Origin: Pseudomonas mohnii
GTDB lineage: Bacteria; Pseudomonadota; Gammaproteobacteria; Pseudomonadales; Pseudomonadaceae
NCBI RefSeq assembly: GCF_900105115.1
Contig: NZ_FNRV01000001.1
Location: forward strand, 1,980,001 to 2,044,000
DNA: 64,000 nucleotides
Direction of reading: 5' to 3'
The translations under genes and the position numbers were made by a program. Within the stretch, counting starts at the first letter, position 1. Every line of letters starts with the position of its first letter. The notes under the pieces are model-generated. The model saw only the letters and a list, made by a program, of their open reading frames with translations, was not told the DNA's origin and made no database searches. Below, piece by piece: positions 29,866 to 39,381 of this stretch.

Positions 29866-32800
29866 ATGACTACCCAAGTTACCCTCCTGGCGACCGATGC
29901 CTTAAAGCCGGACGCCCACTTTCAGCACCTGATTAAAGTCATCCCGTCCTGGCTGCGCCAGGCAACGCCCCAACGGCGTGAAGCACTGAGCAATATCACC
30001 CCGGGATTGCCGGCCAGTCTCAAGGACGCCCCGCCACATCGGCACGCAGAACTGGGCAAACTCATCGCCCGTCATGTGACCAGCCAGAATCGGGTCGATC
30101 AGATGATGGCCAATCTGCAAAGCCCCGCCGACTTCGCCCGACCACTGCTGGAAACGGCGCTCAAGAGCCAGTTCGGTCTGGAACCGAACGTCCGCAAAAC
30201 CTTCCTGCGCCTTTACATCCCCACCCACCTACCCTGGCTACGGTTGAAATCCGGGGCTGCACGCATCTGGACGGTGTCGCTGCTGGACGCGGCGCTGCAC
30301 AACTTCGAAAGCGCCGAAACCGAAACTGACGCCTTCGAACCCGCCTCGACTTACATCACGACGCCCTCGGCCGATGGGCGATTCGAGACCTTGCCGCACA
30401 TAGCAGAAAAAATGCCCATCACGGCGTTCACCCGCCTGTGCCGGGAGCTGGATATCGGCCAGCGCTATAAAGAGTATCTGGAGGACAACCTGGGCATCAG
30501 CAACCCGGTGGCGGCGGCACTGCTGCAACCGAAAATCCATGACAGCCAGAAAACCGCGCTGATCGCCGCACTGCATATGGCGCAGATGCAAAAACGGCTG
30601 GGCAGTGATGTCCACCAACTGATTCTTGGCCTGCTGGACGACCTGCCTTATCTGCGTTTGCGCGGCCAGCCATGGGGCTGTCATAAGTTGACCATCATGA
30701 ACGCGCGCCTGACCGGTGTTCTGTTATTTGCCCCGGACCTTGAAAGCGCACGCGAAGTGGCCAGGGTCGTGGCCTATATCCCTGATGACCCCGAACATCC
30801 GATCAAGGAATACTCATCGTCCGCCGCCTTTGCCGAAGAACTGAGCAAACGCCTGCGCGCGCCCGCCTATCAACAATTCTTCAGCCGCTTCATCGACCAC
30901 GAGGATCGCGGCCACTTCTTCGCCCAATTGAACAGCCAACTGGCCCCCATTACCTGGCAACCGGTTCAGTCGGGTGATCCGCGCCCGACCTGGCGCGAGC
31001 AACCCAACCAGCGGGTCGATTTGCGCATCGCCTCAACGCCGATCAAGGGCGACCTGTGGACTCACCAGTATCAGTCGAAGCTCAACAAGATTCTCAACGA
31101 TGCCCGGGTCATCGCGGTATCCACGGCAACGGTCGACCAGAGAGCCCGCTGGGCACTATGGGACTCCTTCACCGAAATTGCTTCAGCACTGTTGAATGTC
31201 GCCGCCTTCATTGCCTTGCCGTTCGTACCGTTTCTTGGCGAACTGATGCTCGCTTATATGGCTTACCAGTTGCTCGATGAAACCTTCGAAAGCGTGATCG
31301 ACTGGGCCGAGGGCCAAGGTCGCGAGGCATTTGGGCATTTGATGGGCGTCGTTGAGTCTGCTGTCCAGCTGGGCACTTTTGCCGCCGGTGGCGTGATCGC
31401 GGCGGGAGAATTTCGCGCGGCTCTGCCCAAGGAAATCGTGCAGTTCTTCGACCGCTTCAACTCGGTGAAACGACCGAACGGCGAAACCCGCTACTGGCAA
31501 CCCGACCTCACCGCATACGAACATCCCGCAGTGCTTCCCGACGAATCAAAACCGGATACGCTCGGGTTGCACCGTCATCAGGACAAAACCCTGTTACCCC
31601 TGGAGAACAAACGCTACGCCGTCAGCGAAAATCCGCTGACGGGTGAACACCGCATCGACCATCCGACCCGGCCTGAGGCCTACAAACCCACGCTCAAACA
31701 CAACAGGGCCGGCACCTGGCAAACCGAGGTCGACCAACCTCTGAGCTGGGACCAGACCACCTTGCTTCGACGTATCGGGCCGGATATGCAGCGCTTTTCC
31801 GAGCGCGAACGCGAAGGCATGCTAACCATCAGCGGCACCCACGAAAACGTCCTGCGCAAGATGCACACCAATGCAGAGCCGCTGCCGCCGCTTCTGGCCG
31901 ACACGCTCAAGCGCTTCACGATCGACCAGGACATACAAACCTTTATCGAGCAAATCGGCAGCGACCGGCCGGAGCTGTACCTAAAGGCTGACCCCGTCAC
32001 CCAGCTCGAATTGCTCAACGCCAACGGCTACTGGCCGAAAACCAAAGGGCTGCAACTGACGGATGGCGAGGCGCGCACACTTTGGCAAAGTCCCGCGCCG
32101 GATGTGCCGCGCCTGCACATCGATGTCACGCAACTCAACGACGGCGATCTGCTCAAAACTTTCCTGCTAGCCCTGTCGGACGAAGAAGCGAGAACCTTGA
32201 TGGGCGAAGAGTTCGGCCTGCCCTCCCCTCGCCTCGAAAGTCGCACGCGCAGCCTGCGCCAGAAGCTGGCCCAACTCGCCCAACGCAAGCGAAAGAGTCT
32301 GTTCGAGCAGCGTTACCGCACACTCGAACAGGGCGCTCAGTCCACGACTCAAATCCTCATCGATGCCGAACCCGGATTACCAACCACCATCGCAGACGCG
32401 ATTGCAGCAACGGCCAACGACCTGGAGCTGGCACAACTCAAGAGCGGCAAGGTTTCCCCCAGGCTGGCGGAACTGAGCCAGGAGGCCAGGTTGCAGGTAC
32501 GGGTGACTCGCGCCTACGAAGGCCTTGAGTTGCCGTCGACCAAGGACAACATCGACACCGATTGCCTGGCTCTGCATTCACTGGAAAACCTGCCTGGCTG
32601 GAGCGGACAACTGCGCCTGGAGATGCGCCACTACAGCCCCGACGGGCGCCTGATCGACAGCCTTGGCAGCGCTGACGCCAGCCTGCGCAAAATACTGGTG
32701 CTCGGCGAGGATGGCGCCTATCAGCCGTTTGATCAGGATGGAGAAGAACTCAGCGGTTCGACCACGTTTTTTAACAGCCTGCTGCAGGCGTTGCCCGACA

Positions 32801-34890
32801 GCGAGCGCATGGCGCTGAACGTCCAGATTGGCGACGAGGCCCGGCTCAAACAGTTGATTCGCCAACACCCTCTGAGCCGCGAGGCCTTGCGCACGCTGCT
32901 GGGCCGGCAGGTTAATCTCAAGCCTGCCTACGACCCGAAGGTCATGCGACTGTTGGGCGGCGGCGATGGTTATCGGCTCCTTCCCACCCGTACGCCCACC
33001 CTGCAAGCCCGCGTCCAGTCGTTGTTCCCGCAACTGTCGGCCGAGGAACTCGATGCGTTTGTCGAGCGCCTGCAACAACACCCGGCAGGGCCACGGGCAG
33101 AACTGAATCGACTCATGGTTGAACATTCGGGGCTCTACGACACCCTGTCTCCCTGGTGCAACGACATCCCGCAGTACCTGCCTGATACCCGGACCAGGCT
33201 CACGCCTGAACAGCTGACCACCCAGATGCAGGCTCGACGGCAATTCATGATCGATCTGATGGAGTGCTGGCGGCGTCAATGGGTACCCACGCAGACTGGC
33301 TTCGCCACGACCGATTTCAACTTCTTCCAGCCGATAATTGGCGAGCTGCCAGCCCTGAGCGCCGACTTCAGCCGTGTCCAAACGCTGACAATGGATGGTT
33401 GTAGCGCCGCGCGGGGTACGCAGGCGTTTCTGCGCAGTTTTACCGGATTGCGCGCCCTGAAACTGCGTTACTTCAACCTGGGTCACCTTCCGGATGTTGT
33501 CGCGCAGCTACAACTTGATGAACTGATTCTCAGCGATTGCGTGATCAGCCTCAGCCCCGAGGCCCACGCCACGCTCGCCGCACAGGATCAAATGACCATA
33601 CTGGACATGTATAACAATCCGCTGGGCCTGGTACCGGACGTCGGCGGCATGCCCAAACTGAATTACATCGACCTCTCACACACCGGCATTTCCGAGCTGC
33701 CCAAGGACTTGCTGACCCGCCCGCGCCTGAGCACCGCGCTGCTCAACGACAACCGGATCGAAGAATTGCCAACAGCCCTTTTCTCACTGCCACCCGACAG
33801 TCAGGAAGGATTCGACCTGGGCAACAACCCACTGTCGTCCGCAACCCGCGAACGCCTCAAGCAACACTACCTGGCCACACGCCAGGACTTCGGTATCTAT
33901 GCCGAGGCGTCGGACCTGCGACGTGCGCAAGCGCTTTATCCGATGATGGACCAGGAAGAAGCGAGCAAATTCGTAAATTCGCTGCCTGGAACACTGGACG
34001 AGGGGCGAGCCGAACTGAGTCGCCTGGAAGCCGAACTTGCCACCCTGGAAACCGAGCTGGCTGCCTGGACCGCCGACATTCCCGCTCTCCATCCCGTCAC
34101 CCAACAACCTTTCAACGCGCAGCAACTGCTGAACGAGCATTGGGCCCGAGACGAATTCAAACAGTTCGTGCTGCGATGCTGGCGTCGAGAAACCGGGGCC
34201 GAAGACATGAGCGACTTGCTGCAACCCAGCTACGACTTGAGCCTGGACACTCACATCACCGGTGACTTGCCGGCACTGAGTGCAGACTTCAGCCATGTCA
34301 CGATGGTTTATCTCAATAGTGAAAGCGGCCTGCCCATGGACGTTAGCCGGTTCCTGGAAGGCTTCCCGAAACTCAAGACCCTCAGCATTCGCGATTTTCA
34401 CCTGGGCGATATCCCGGAGGCGATTTTCCGCATGGGCGAACTGACCTCGTTGAACCTCCCGGACTGCCACATCACCCTGACTGCACAGAGCGTCCTGAAC
34501 CTTTCCGAGATGACCCAACTGGACTTTCTGGACTTGAGTAACAACCCGTTGGAGCTCGCACCGGATGTCACTCAGCTGACCGATCTGGCCACCCTGCAAC
34601 TGGACAACTGCCAGCTCACCGAACTGCCTGCCGGTCTGCTGCAACTCAAGCGTCTGGACACAGCCGATCTGAGCGGTAACCAGATCACCCTGATACCCAC
34701 CGATATTCTCGAGATGCCAATGGAGGATGCCGAACCCATCAACCTGCGCGACAATCCGTTTAACGAAGCCAGTTTGAAAATCCTGATTGAGTATTTCAAG
34801 TTGACCAACGTCGACTTCGGGGTCGAGGAAGTGATCCAGCGGGCTGAGCTGGAGGTGTCGTCTTCCGGAGGATCAGACCCGGACGAATAG
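29866..34890 (+). CDS. Giant DUF6543-type leucine-rich-repeat protein
   Basis: A 1,674-residue protein of the DUF6543/LRR type, common and variable in plant-associated Pseudomonas and often suspected to be effectors or toxins. About residues 1-430 are helical and unassigned; 436-515 is hydrophobic (LLNVAAFIALPFVPFLGELMLAYMAY, then GTFAAGGVIAAGEF), like a membrane-insertion region. The C-terminal third has two copies of a module of about 305 residues (starting near 1046 and 1350), each with a helical part, CWRR, GELPALSADFS or GDLPALSADFS, and leucine-rich repeats of the LxxLDLSNNPL kind. The protein ends directly after the second repeat block, without the NEL ubiquitin-ligase domain that follows such repeats in some relatives. 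It sits alone on the plus strand between argR and aruC, so it is an insertion into a conserved locus. No signal peptide seen. Confidence 0.8.
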   Translation: MTTQVTLLATDALKPDAHFQHLIKVIPSWLRQATPQRREALSNITPGLPASLKDAPPHRHAELGKLIARHVTSQNRVDQMMANLQSPADFARPLLETALKSQFGLEPNVRKTFLRLYIPTHLPWLRLKSGAARIWTVSLLDAALHNFESAETETDAFEPASTYITTPSADGRFETLPHIAEKMPITAFTRLCRELDIGQRYKEYLEDNLGISNPVAAALLQPKIHDSQKTALIAALHMAQMQKRLGSDVHQLILGLLDDLPYLRLRGQPWGCHKLTIMNARLTGVLLFAPDLESAREVARVVAYIPDDPEHPIKEYSSSAAFAEELSKRLRAPAYQQFFSRFIDHEDRGHFFAQLNSQLAPITWQPVQSGDPRPTWREQPNQRVDLRIASTPIKGDLWTHQYQSKLNKILNDARVIAVSTATVDQRARWALWDSFTEIASALLNVAAFIALPFVPFLGELMLAYMAYQLLDETFESVIDWAEGQGREAFGHLMGVVESAVQLGTFAAGGVIAAGEFRAALPKEIVQFFDRFNSVKRPNGETRYWQPDLTAYEHPAVLPDESKPDTLGLHRHQDKTLLPLENKRYAVSENPLTGEHRIDHPTRPEAYKPTLKHNRAGTWQTEVDQPLSWDQTTLLRRIGPDMQRFSEREREGMLTISGTHENVLRKMHTNAEPLPPLLADTLKRFTIDQDIQTFIEQIGSDRPELYLKADPVTQLELLNANGYWPKTKGLQLTDGEARTLWQSPAPDVPRLHIDVTQLNDGDLLKTFLLALSDEEARTLMGEEFGLPSPRLESRTRSLRQKLAQLAQRKRKSLFEQRYRTLEQGAQSTTQILIDAEPGLPTTIADAIAATANDLELAQLKSGKVSPRLAELSQEARLQVRVTRAYEGLELPSTKDNIDTDCLALHSLENLPGWSGQLRLEMRHYSPDGRLIDSLGSADASLRKILVLGEDGAYQPFDQDGEELSGSTTFFNSLLQALPDSERMALNVQIGDEARLKQLIRQHPLSREALRTLLGRQVNLKPAYDPKVMRLLGGGDGYRLLPTRTPTLQARVQSLFPQLSAEELDAFVERLQQHPAGPRAELNRLMVEHSGLYDTLSPWCNDIPQYLPDTRTRLTPEQLTTQMQARRQFMIDLMECWRRQWVPTQTGFATTDFNFFQPIIGELPALSADFSRVQTLTMDGCSAARGTQAFLRSFTGLRALKLRYFNLGHLPDVVAQLQLDELILSDCVISLSPEAHATLAAQDQMTILDMYNNPLGLVPDVGGMPKLNYIDLSHTGISELPKDLLTRPRLSTALLNDNRIEELPTALFSLPPDSQEGFDLGNNPLSSATRERLKQHYLATRQDFGIYAEASDLRRAQALYPMMDQEEASKFVNSLPGTLDEGRAELSRLEAELATLETELAAWTADIPALHPVTQQPFNAQQLLNEHWARDEFKQFVLRCWRRETGAEDMSDLLQPSYDLSLDTHITGDLPALSADFSHVTMVYLNSESGLPMDVSRFLEGFPKLKTLSIRDFHLGDIPEAIFRMGELTSLNLPDCHITLTAQSVLNLSEMTQLDFLDLSNNPLELAPDVTQLTDLATLQLDNCQLTELPAGLLQLKRLDTADLSGNQITLIPTDILEMPMEDAEPINLRDNPFNEASLKILIEYFKLTNVDFGVEEVIQRAELEVSSSGGSDPDE

Positions 34891-34906
34891 CCCTGTCAGG
34901 CACGGA

Positions 34907-35887
34907 TCAACCGCGCTCCGACGGCACCGAGGACAACTCGAATGGGCTGCTGCTGCGCCGCTGGTTGCGATCTTCCCGCGGCGTGGCGCCGAAGAAGTTG
35001 CGGTAGGCGCTGGAGAAATGCGGCCCCGAGGAAAAGCCGCAGGACAGGCCGATCTGAATGATCGACTTGCTGGTTTGCATCAACATCTGCCGGGCCTTGT
35101 TCAGGCGCAATTCCAGGTAATACTGGCTCGGCACACGGTTGAGGTATTGCTTGAAAATCCGCTCCAACTGCCGACGGGACACGCACACGTGCTGGGCGAT
35201 TTCGTCGGTGGTCAACGGCTCTTCGATGTTGGCTTCCATCAGCAACACCGCCTGGGTGAGCTTTGGATGGCTGGAGCCGAGACGGTTTTGCAACGGAATG
35301 CGCTGGCGTTCGCCACCCTCGCGGATACGTTCGACCACCAGTTCTTCAGAGACCGCACCGGCCAGCTCGGCGCCGTGATCGCGGGCCAGCACCGCCAGCA
35401 GCAAGTCGAGTACCGACAGCCCACCGCACGCCGTCAGGCGATCACGATCCCAGTCGAACAGATGGCTGGTCGCGATGACTTTCGGGAAGCGTTCAGCGAA
35501 ATCGTCCTGCCAGCGCCAATGCACGGCCGCGCGATAGCCATCGAGCAAACCGAGTTGCGCCAACGGGTAGACACCGGCCGACAGACCGCCGATCACGCAA
35601 CCGGCACGCACCAGTTGCTTCAGCGCACTGCTGAGCGCCGGGGCAAGGCTGGTGGGTGGCTCATCTGCCAGCAGAAACAGTTTCTGAAAGTTTTCGAGCT
35701 TGCCGGTCCACGCCTCGCCGGGCAATTGCCAGGCACCTTCGGCCGGTGGCTCGGCCTGCAGGAACGACAATTCGTAAACCACCTCCGGATGCACACGCTG
35801 GGCAACACGCAAGGCCTCCTCAGCCAGCGCAAGCGTCAGTGCTTTAGTGCTGGGCCAAACAAGGAAACCAATTCGATGGGCAGTCAT
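34907..35887 (-). CDS. argR: Arginine-responsive AraC-family regulator ArgR
   Basis: A 326-residue regulator with an N-terminal DJ-1/PfpI (glutamine-amidotransferase-like) domain (IGFLVWPSTKALTLALAEEA to about residue 180) and a C-terminal AraC-type double helix-turn-helix (TTDEIAQHVCVSRRQLERIFKQYL, IIQIGLSCGFSSGPHFSSAYRNFFG). In P. aeruginosa ArgR senses arginine and activates aru and aot genes while repressing arginine synthesis. The ATG at 35887 (MTAHRIGFL) is used; a TTG nine bases earlier is unlikely. It is the last gene of the aot operon, as in P. aeruginosa. Confidence 0.94.
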   Translation of the reverse strand: MTAHRIGFLVWPSTKALTLALAEEALRVAQRVHPEVVYELSFLQAEPPAEGAWQLPGEAWTGKLENFQKLFLLADEPPTSLAPALSSALKQLVRAGCVIGGLSAGVYPLAQLGLLDGYRAAVHWRWQDDFAERFPKVIATSHLFDWDRDRLTACGGLSVLDLLLAVLARDHGAELAGAVSEELVVERIREGGERQRIPLQNRLGSSHPKLTQAVLLMEANIEEPLTTDEIAQHVCVSRRQLERIFKQYLNRVPSQYYLELRLNKARQMLMQTSKSIIQIGLSCGFSSGPHFSSAYRNFFGATPREDRNQRRSSSPFELSSVPSERG

Positions 35888-35998
35888 GGCGGGCAATCCG
35901 AAACGAAAACAGTGTTAAAAGCCAAAAGCGGCTGCAACCAAATTAGACCATCTGGCGCGCTGCGCAGCATGACCTAATTTGGTGCGTAACGGGAGCGA

Positions 35999-36763
35999 TT
36001 ACTTCAGGCTACCCGACAGGAATTGCTGCAGACGTTCGGACTGCGGATTCACCAGCACTTCGCGCGGGTTGCCACTTTCTTCGACGACACCTTTGTGCAG
36101 GAACACCAACTGGTTCGACACTTCACGGGCGAAGCCCATTTCATGAGTCACCACCACCATGGTCCGGCCTTCCTGGGCCAGGGCCTGCATCACCTTCAGC
36201 ACGTCGCCGACCAACTCCGGGTCGAGGGCCGAGGTCGGTTCGTCGAACAGCATCACTTCCGGTTCCATCGCCAACGCACGGGCAATCGCCACGCGCTGCT
36301 GTTCGCCGCCGGACATATGACCCGGGTAAGCATCCTTACGGTGAGCCACACCCACTTTGTTCAAATAGTGCTCGGCTTTTTCCCGCGCTTCGGCCTTGGA
36401 CACGCCCAGTACATGCACCGGCGCTTCCATGATGTTTTCCAGCGCAGTCATGTGCGACCACAGGTTGAAATGCTGGAACACCATCGACAGACGCGAACGC
36501 ATGCGTTGCAGCTGTTTCGGGTCGGCAGCCTTGAGTGCGCCGTCCTTGTTCGCCACCAGTTTCAGTTCTTCGTTGTTGAGTAGAATCTTGCCCGCGTGCG
36601 GCTGCTCCAGCAGGTTGATGCAACGCAGGAAAGTACTTTTGCCGGAGCCACTGGAGCCGATGATGCTGATCACATCACCCGCCGCCGCTTTCAGGGACAC
36701 GCCCTTGAGCACTTCGTGACTGCCATAGCGTTTATGCAGGTCTTGGACTTCAAGTTTGTACAT
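35999..36763 (-). CDS. aotP: Arginine/ornithine ABC transporter, ATPase AotP
   Basis: A 254-residue ABC ATPase of the polar amino-acid type. Walker A GSSGSGKST, Q loop in MVFQHFNLWSHMTALENI, signature MSGGEQQRVAIARALAMEPE, Walker B VMLFDEPTSALDP, and switch His in VVVTHEMGFAREV. It drives the AotQM permeases. The ATG at 36763 (MYKLEVQDLHKRYG) is chosen. It lies 27 bases after aotO. Confidence 0.95.
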   Translation of the reverse strand: MYKLEVQDLHKRYGSHEVLKGVSLKAAAGDVISIIGSSGSGKSTFLRCINLLEQPHAGKILLNNEELKLVANKDGALKAADPKQLQRMRSRLSMVFQHFNLWSHMTALENIMEAPVHVLGVSKAEAREKAEHYLNKVGVAHRKDAYPGHMSGGEQQRVAIARALAMEPEVMLFDEPTSALDPELVGDVLKVMQALAQEGRTMVVVTHEMGFAREVSNQLVFLHKGVVEESGNPREVLVNPQSERLQQFLSGSLK

Positions 36764-36790
36764 GCGGTCGGTTCTCACAAAAACAGTCAG

Positions 36791-37903
36791 TCAGTCGTTG
36801 AGCAAGCGCCCGTGACGCAGCGCTTCGCGCCCCGCCACCTTGGCCAGCCAGAAACCGGGTTGGGCGTAACGCAGCCGCTCAATGGCAAACAGCACCCCGG
36901 ACGTACCAGCACACACCGTGCTGACCCGATCCGCCAGCGGATCGATCACTTCAAAAATCTCGTCTCCGGCGTCCACCCATTCACCGGGCTTGCGCAGGAA
37001 ACTCACCACACCGGGGTGCGGCGCAAACAGCAATTCAGTGCCTTCGAAGGGCATGCCTTCGCACGCGTCCTGCGCAGGTTTCGGCCACTCACCGCTGATC
37101 AATCCCTGCTCGGCGAGGAACGCCAGAATGCCTTCGGCATGAGCCTCGGACTCGGCGCGACCGGTATCGGCCTGACCACCCAGTTCTACGGTAGTCGCCA
37201 GGCAGGCCAACGGAATCTGCGCATCCGGGAACAGGCGCGACAAGCGCAACCACGGCAGCGAACAGGCCTCGTCAAAGGAACTGCCGCCGGAATCTTCCGC
37301 CAGCAGACCGACTTTCACATTCAGGTGCGCGGCCAGTGAACGCCACTGCGGCCAATGCTGCGGCAAGGCATACATGTGCAGCGCGGCTTCGGCGTCGCAA
37401 TGCAGATCCAGCACCACATCGGCGGTGCAGGCATGGCTGAGCAAAATGCGCTGCATGCCCTGCAACTGGCTGCTGGCCGGTGGCAATGCGGCGAGCGCAT
37501 CGCTCATGGCCTGGCGAATCAAACGGATATTGGCGTGCGGGTCATCACCCAGGTGCCCGGCGAGTCCCGCGGCCACTGGCGCGCTGAGCTCGACGAAGTC
37601 GCGGTTGAAGTTCTTGCCGCTGCCCGCCTCGAAACGTCCTTGGTGATTGCCTTGCAGCAGTTGACCGAGGCCCAGTGGATTGGCCACCGGCACCAGCTCG
37701 ATCACGCCGTTCAACAAGCCTTGGGCTTCCAGTTCGGCCAGGCGCTTTTTCAGTGCCCAGGCCGTGCGCATACCCGGCAGTTCATCGGCGTGCAGGCTGG
37801 CCTGAATGTAAGCCTTGCGCTCGCCGGTGCCGAAGCGGAACACCGAAATCCGGCGTTCGCTGCCCAGATGGCTCCACGGCAATGAATGATCAATGCGTTC
37901 CAT
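36791..37903 (-). CDS. aotO: Succinylglutamate desuccinylase/aspartoacylase-family protein AotO
   Basis: A 370-residue AspA/AstE-family zinc hydrolase-like protein within the arginine transporter operon. Zinc-ligand candidates are in QASLHADELPGMRTAWAL (HxxE) and VLDLHCDAEAALHMYALP. The C-terminal half has a lipoyl-like segment (GVVSFLRKPGEWVDAGDEIFEVIDPLADRV). P. aeruginosa aotO is in the same place and is not needed for uptake there as far as I recall; its substrate is unknown. One base separates it from aotM. Confidence 0.85.
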   Translation of the reverse strand: MERIDHSLPWSHLGSERRISVFRFGTGERKAYIQASLHADELPGMRTAWALKKRLAELEAQGLLNGVIELVPVANPLGLGQLLQGNHQGRFEAGSGKNFNRDFVELSAPVAAGLAGHLGDDPHANIRLIRQAMSDALAALPPASSQLQGMQRILLSHACTADVVLDLHCDAEAALHMYALPQHWPQWRSLAAHLNVKVGLLAEDSGGSSFDEACSLPWLRLSRLFPDAQIPLACLATTVELGGQADTGRAESEAHAEGILAFLAEQGLISGEWPKPAQDACEGMPFEGTELLFAPHPGVVSFLRKPGEWVDAGDEIFEVIDPLADRVSTVCAGTSGVLFAIERLRYAQPGFWLAKVAGREALRHGRLLND

Positions 37904-37904
37904 A

Positions 37905-38603
37905 TCAGTGCTTCCGCGGGGCCAGATAGCCCAGCCAGCGGCGCTCGGCCAGTTTGAACAGCTTCACCAGGATGAAGGTCAGGCACAGGTAGAACACGCC
38001 AGCGGTGATGTACGCCTCGAACGGCAAGTAGAACTGGGCGTTGACCGTGCGCGCCGCACCGGTGATGTCGATCAGGGTCACGATGGACGCCAGACTGGTG
38101 GTCTGCAGCATCATGATCACTTCGTTACTGTACTGCGGCAGGGCCCGGCGCAGGGCCGATGGCAACAGGATGCGCTTGTACATCTTGAAGCGCGACATGC
38201 CCATGGCCTTGGCTGCTTCGATCTCACCGTTCGGCGTGGCGCGCAGGCTGCCGGCGATGATTTCGGCGGTGTACGCACTGGTGTTGATGGCGAACGCCAG
38301 GCACGCACAGAAGGTCGCGCTCGACAGCCAAGGCCAGAGGAAGCTTTCCCGTACGGCTTCAAACTGCGCCAGACCGTAGTAGATCAGGAACAGCTGCACC
38401 AGCATCGGCGTGCCGCGGATCACGTAGGTGTAGAGCCAGGCCGTCATGTTGACGACAGCGTTTTTCGAGACGCGCATCAAGCCCAGCGGCAATGCACACA
38501 GCAGGCCGAAGAACAGTGACAGCGCGAGCAGTTTGAGGGTGGTCACCAGGCCGCCGAAGTACAGCGGCAAGGCCTCCCAAATGACGTTGTAGTCGAAGAT
38601 CAT
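37905..38603 (-). CDS. aotM: Arginine/ornithine ABC transporter, permease AotM
   Basis: A 232-residue inner-membrane permease of the HisM/GlnP group, with about five membrane helices and the EAA-type loop (GEIEAAKAMGMSRFKMYKRILLPSALRRALPQY). It overlaps aotQ by 4 bases (ATGA type), showing tight coupling of the permease pair. Confidence 0.93.
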   Translation of the reverse strand: MIFDYNVIWEALPLYFGGLVTTLKLLALSLFFGLLCALPLGLMRVSKNAVVNMTAWLYTYVIRGTPMLVQLFLIYYGLAQFEAVRESFLWPWLSSATFCACLAFAINTSAYTAEIIAGSLRATPNGEIEAAKAMGMSRFKMYKRILLPSALRRALPQYSNEVIMMLQTTSLASIVTLIDITGAARTVNAQFYLPFEAYITAGVFYLCLTFILVKLFKLAERRWLGYLAPRKH

Positions 38604-39289
38604 AGATCAGCCGCCCTTACGCCTACCGAGTAGCGCTTCTCAAGGTGACGCAGTGCCAGCAACGAGACACTGGTGATCACCAGGTACATCGCCGCCACTG
38701 CGAGGAAGAAGGTGAAAGGCTCACGGGTGGCGTCTGCCGCCTGCTTGGCCTTGAACATCATGTCTTGCAGGCCCACCACCGAAATCAGTGCGGTCGCCTT
38801 GGTCAGTACCAGCCAGTTGTTGGTGAAGCCCGGAATCGCCAGGCGAATCATCTGCGGCACCAGCACGCGGAAGAACACCTGGAAACTGCTCATGCCATAC
38901 GCCATGCCGGCTTCGGCCTGACCTTTGGGGATCGCCATGAACGCGCCACGGAAGGTCTCCGACAGGTACGCACCGAAGATGAAGCCCAGGGTGCCGATAC
39001 CGGCGGCCAACGGGTTCAGGTCGATGTACTCGTCAAAGCCGAGCAGCGGTGCGACGCGGTTCAGCAGGTCCTGACCCCCGTAGAAAATCAGCAGGATCAA
39101 CACCAGATCAGGAATGCCGCGGATCACAGTGGAATACAGGTCGCCCAGCCAGGCCAGCCAGCGCACCGGCGAAAGGCGCAGCGCCACGCCGATCAGGCCC
39201 AGAACGATGGCCAGCGCCATGGACGACAAGGCGAGCTGAAGCGTCAGCCAAGCGCCATCGAGGATGACAGCCCCGTAGCCTTTCAACAT
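38600..39289 (-). CDS. aotQ: Arginine/ornithine ABC transporter, permease AotQ
   Basis: A 229-residue permease of the same family: GAVILDGAWLTLQLALSSMALAIVLGLIGV at the start, and loop PKGQAEAGMAYGMSSFQVFFRVLVPQMIRLAIPGF. With AotM it forms the membrane channel. It lies 92 bases downstream of the binding-protein gene. Confidence 0.93.
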   Translation of the reverse strand: MLKGYGAVILDGAWLTLQLALSSMALAIVLGLIGVALRLSPVRWLAWLGDLYSTVIRGIPDLVLILLIFYGGQDLLNRVAPLLGFDEYIDLNPLAAGIGTLGFIFGAYLSETFRGAFMAIPKGQAEAGMAYGMSSFQVFFRVLVPQMIRLAIPGFTNNWLVLTKATALISVVGLQDMMFKAKQAADATREPFTFFLAVAAMYLVITSVSLLALRHLEKRYSVGVRAADL

Positions 39290-39381
39290 GATTCAGGTCC
39301 TCGAAAGTTGGGATGAAAAAATGGCGCAAACCTCAGAGATCCTGTTGCTTGCGCCATTTCGGACTTTTCGTTGCGACGTAC

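Noticed and set aside
32578..33486. Minus-strand frame inside the LRR gene (and a similar one at 33784-34644)
   Set aside because: Shadows of the leucine-rich-repeat codons; the plus frame shows clear repeat periodicity and must be the real one.
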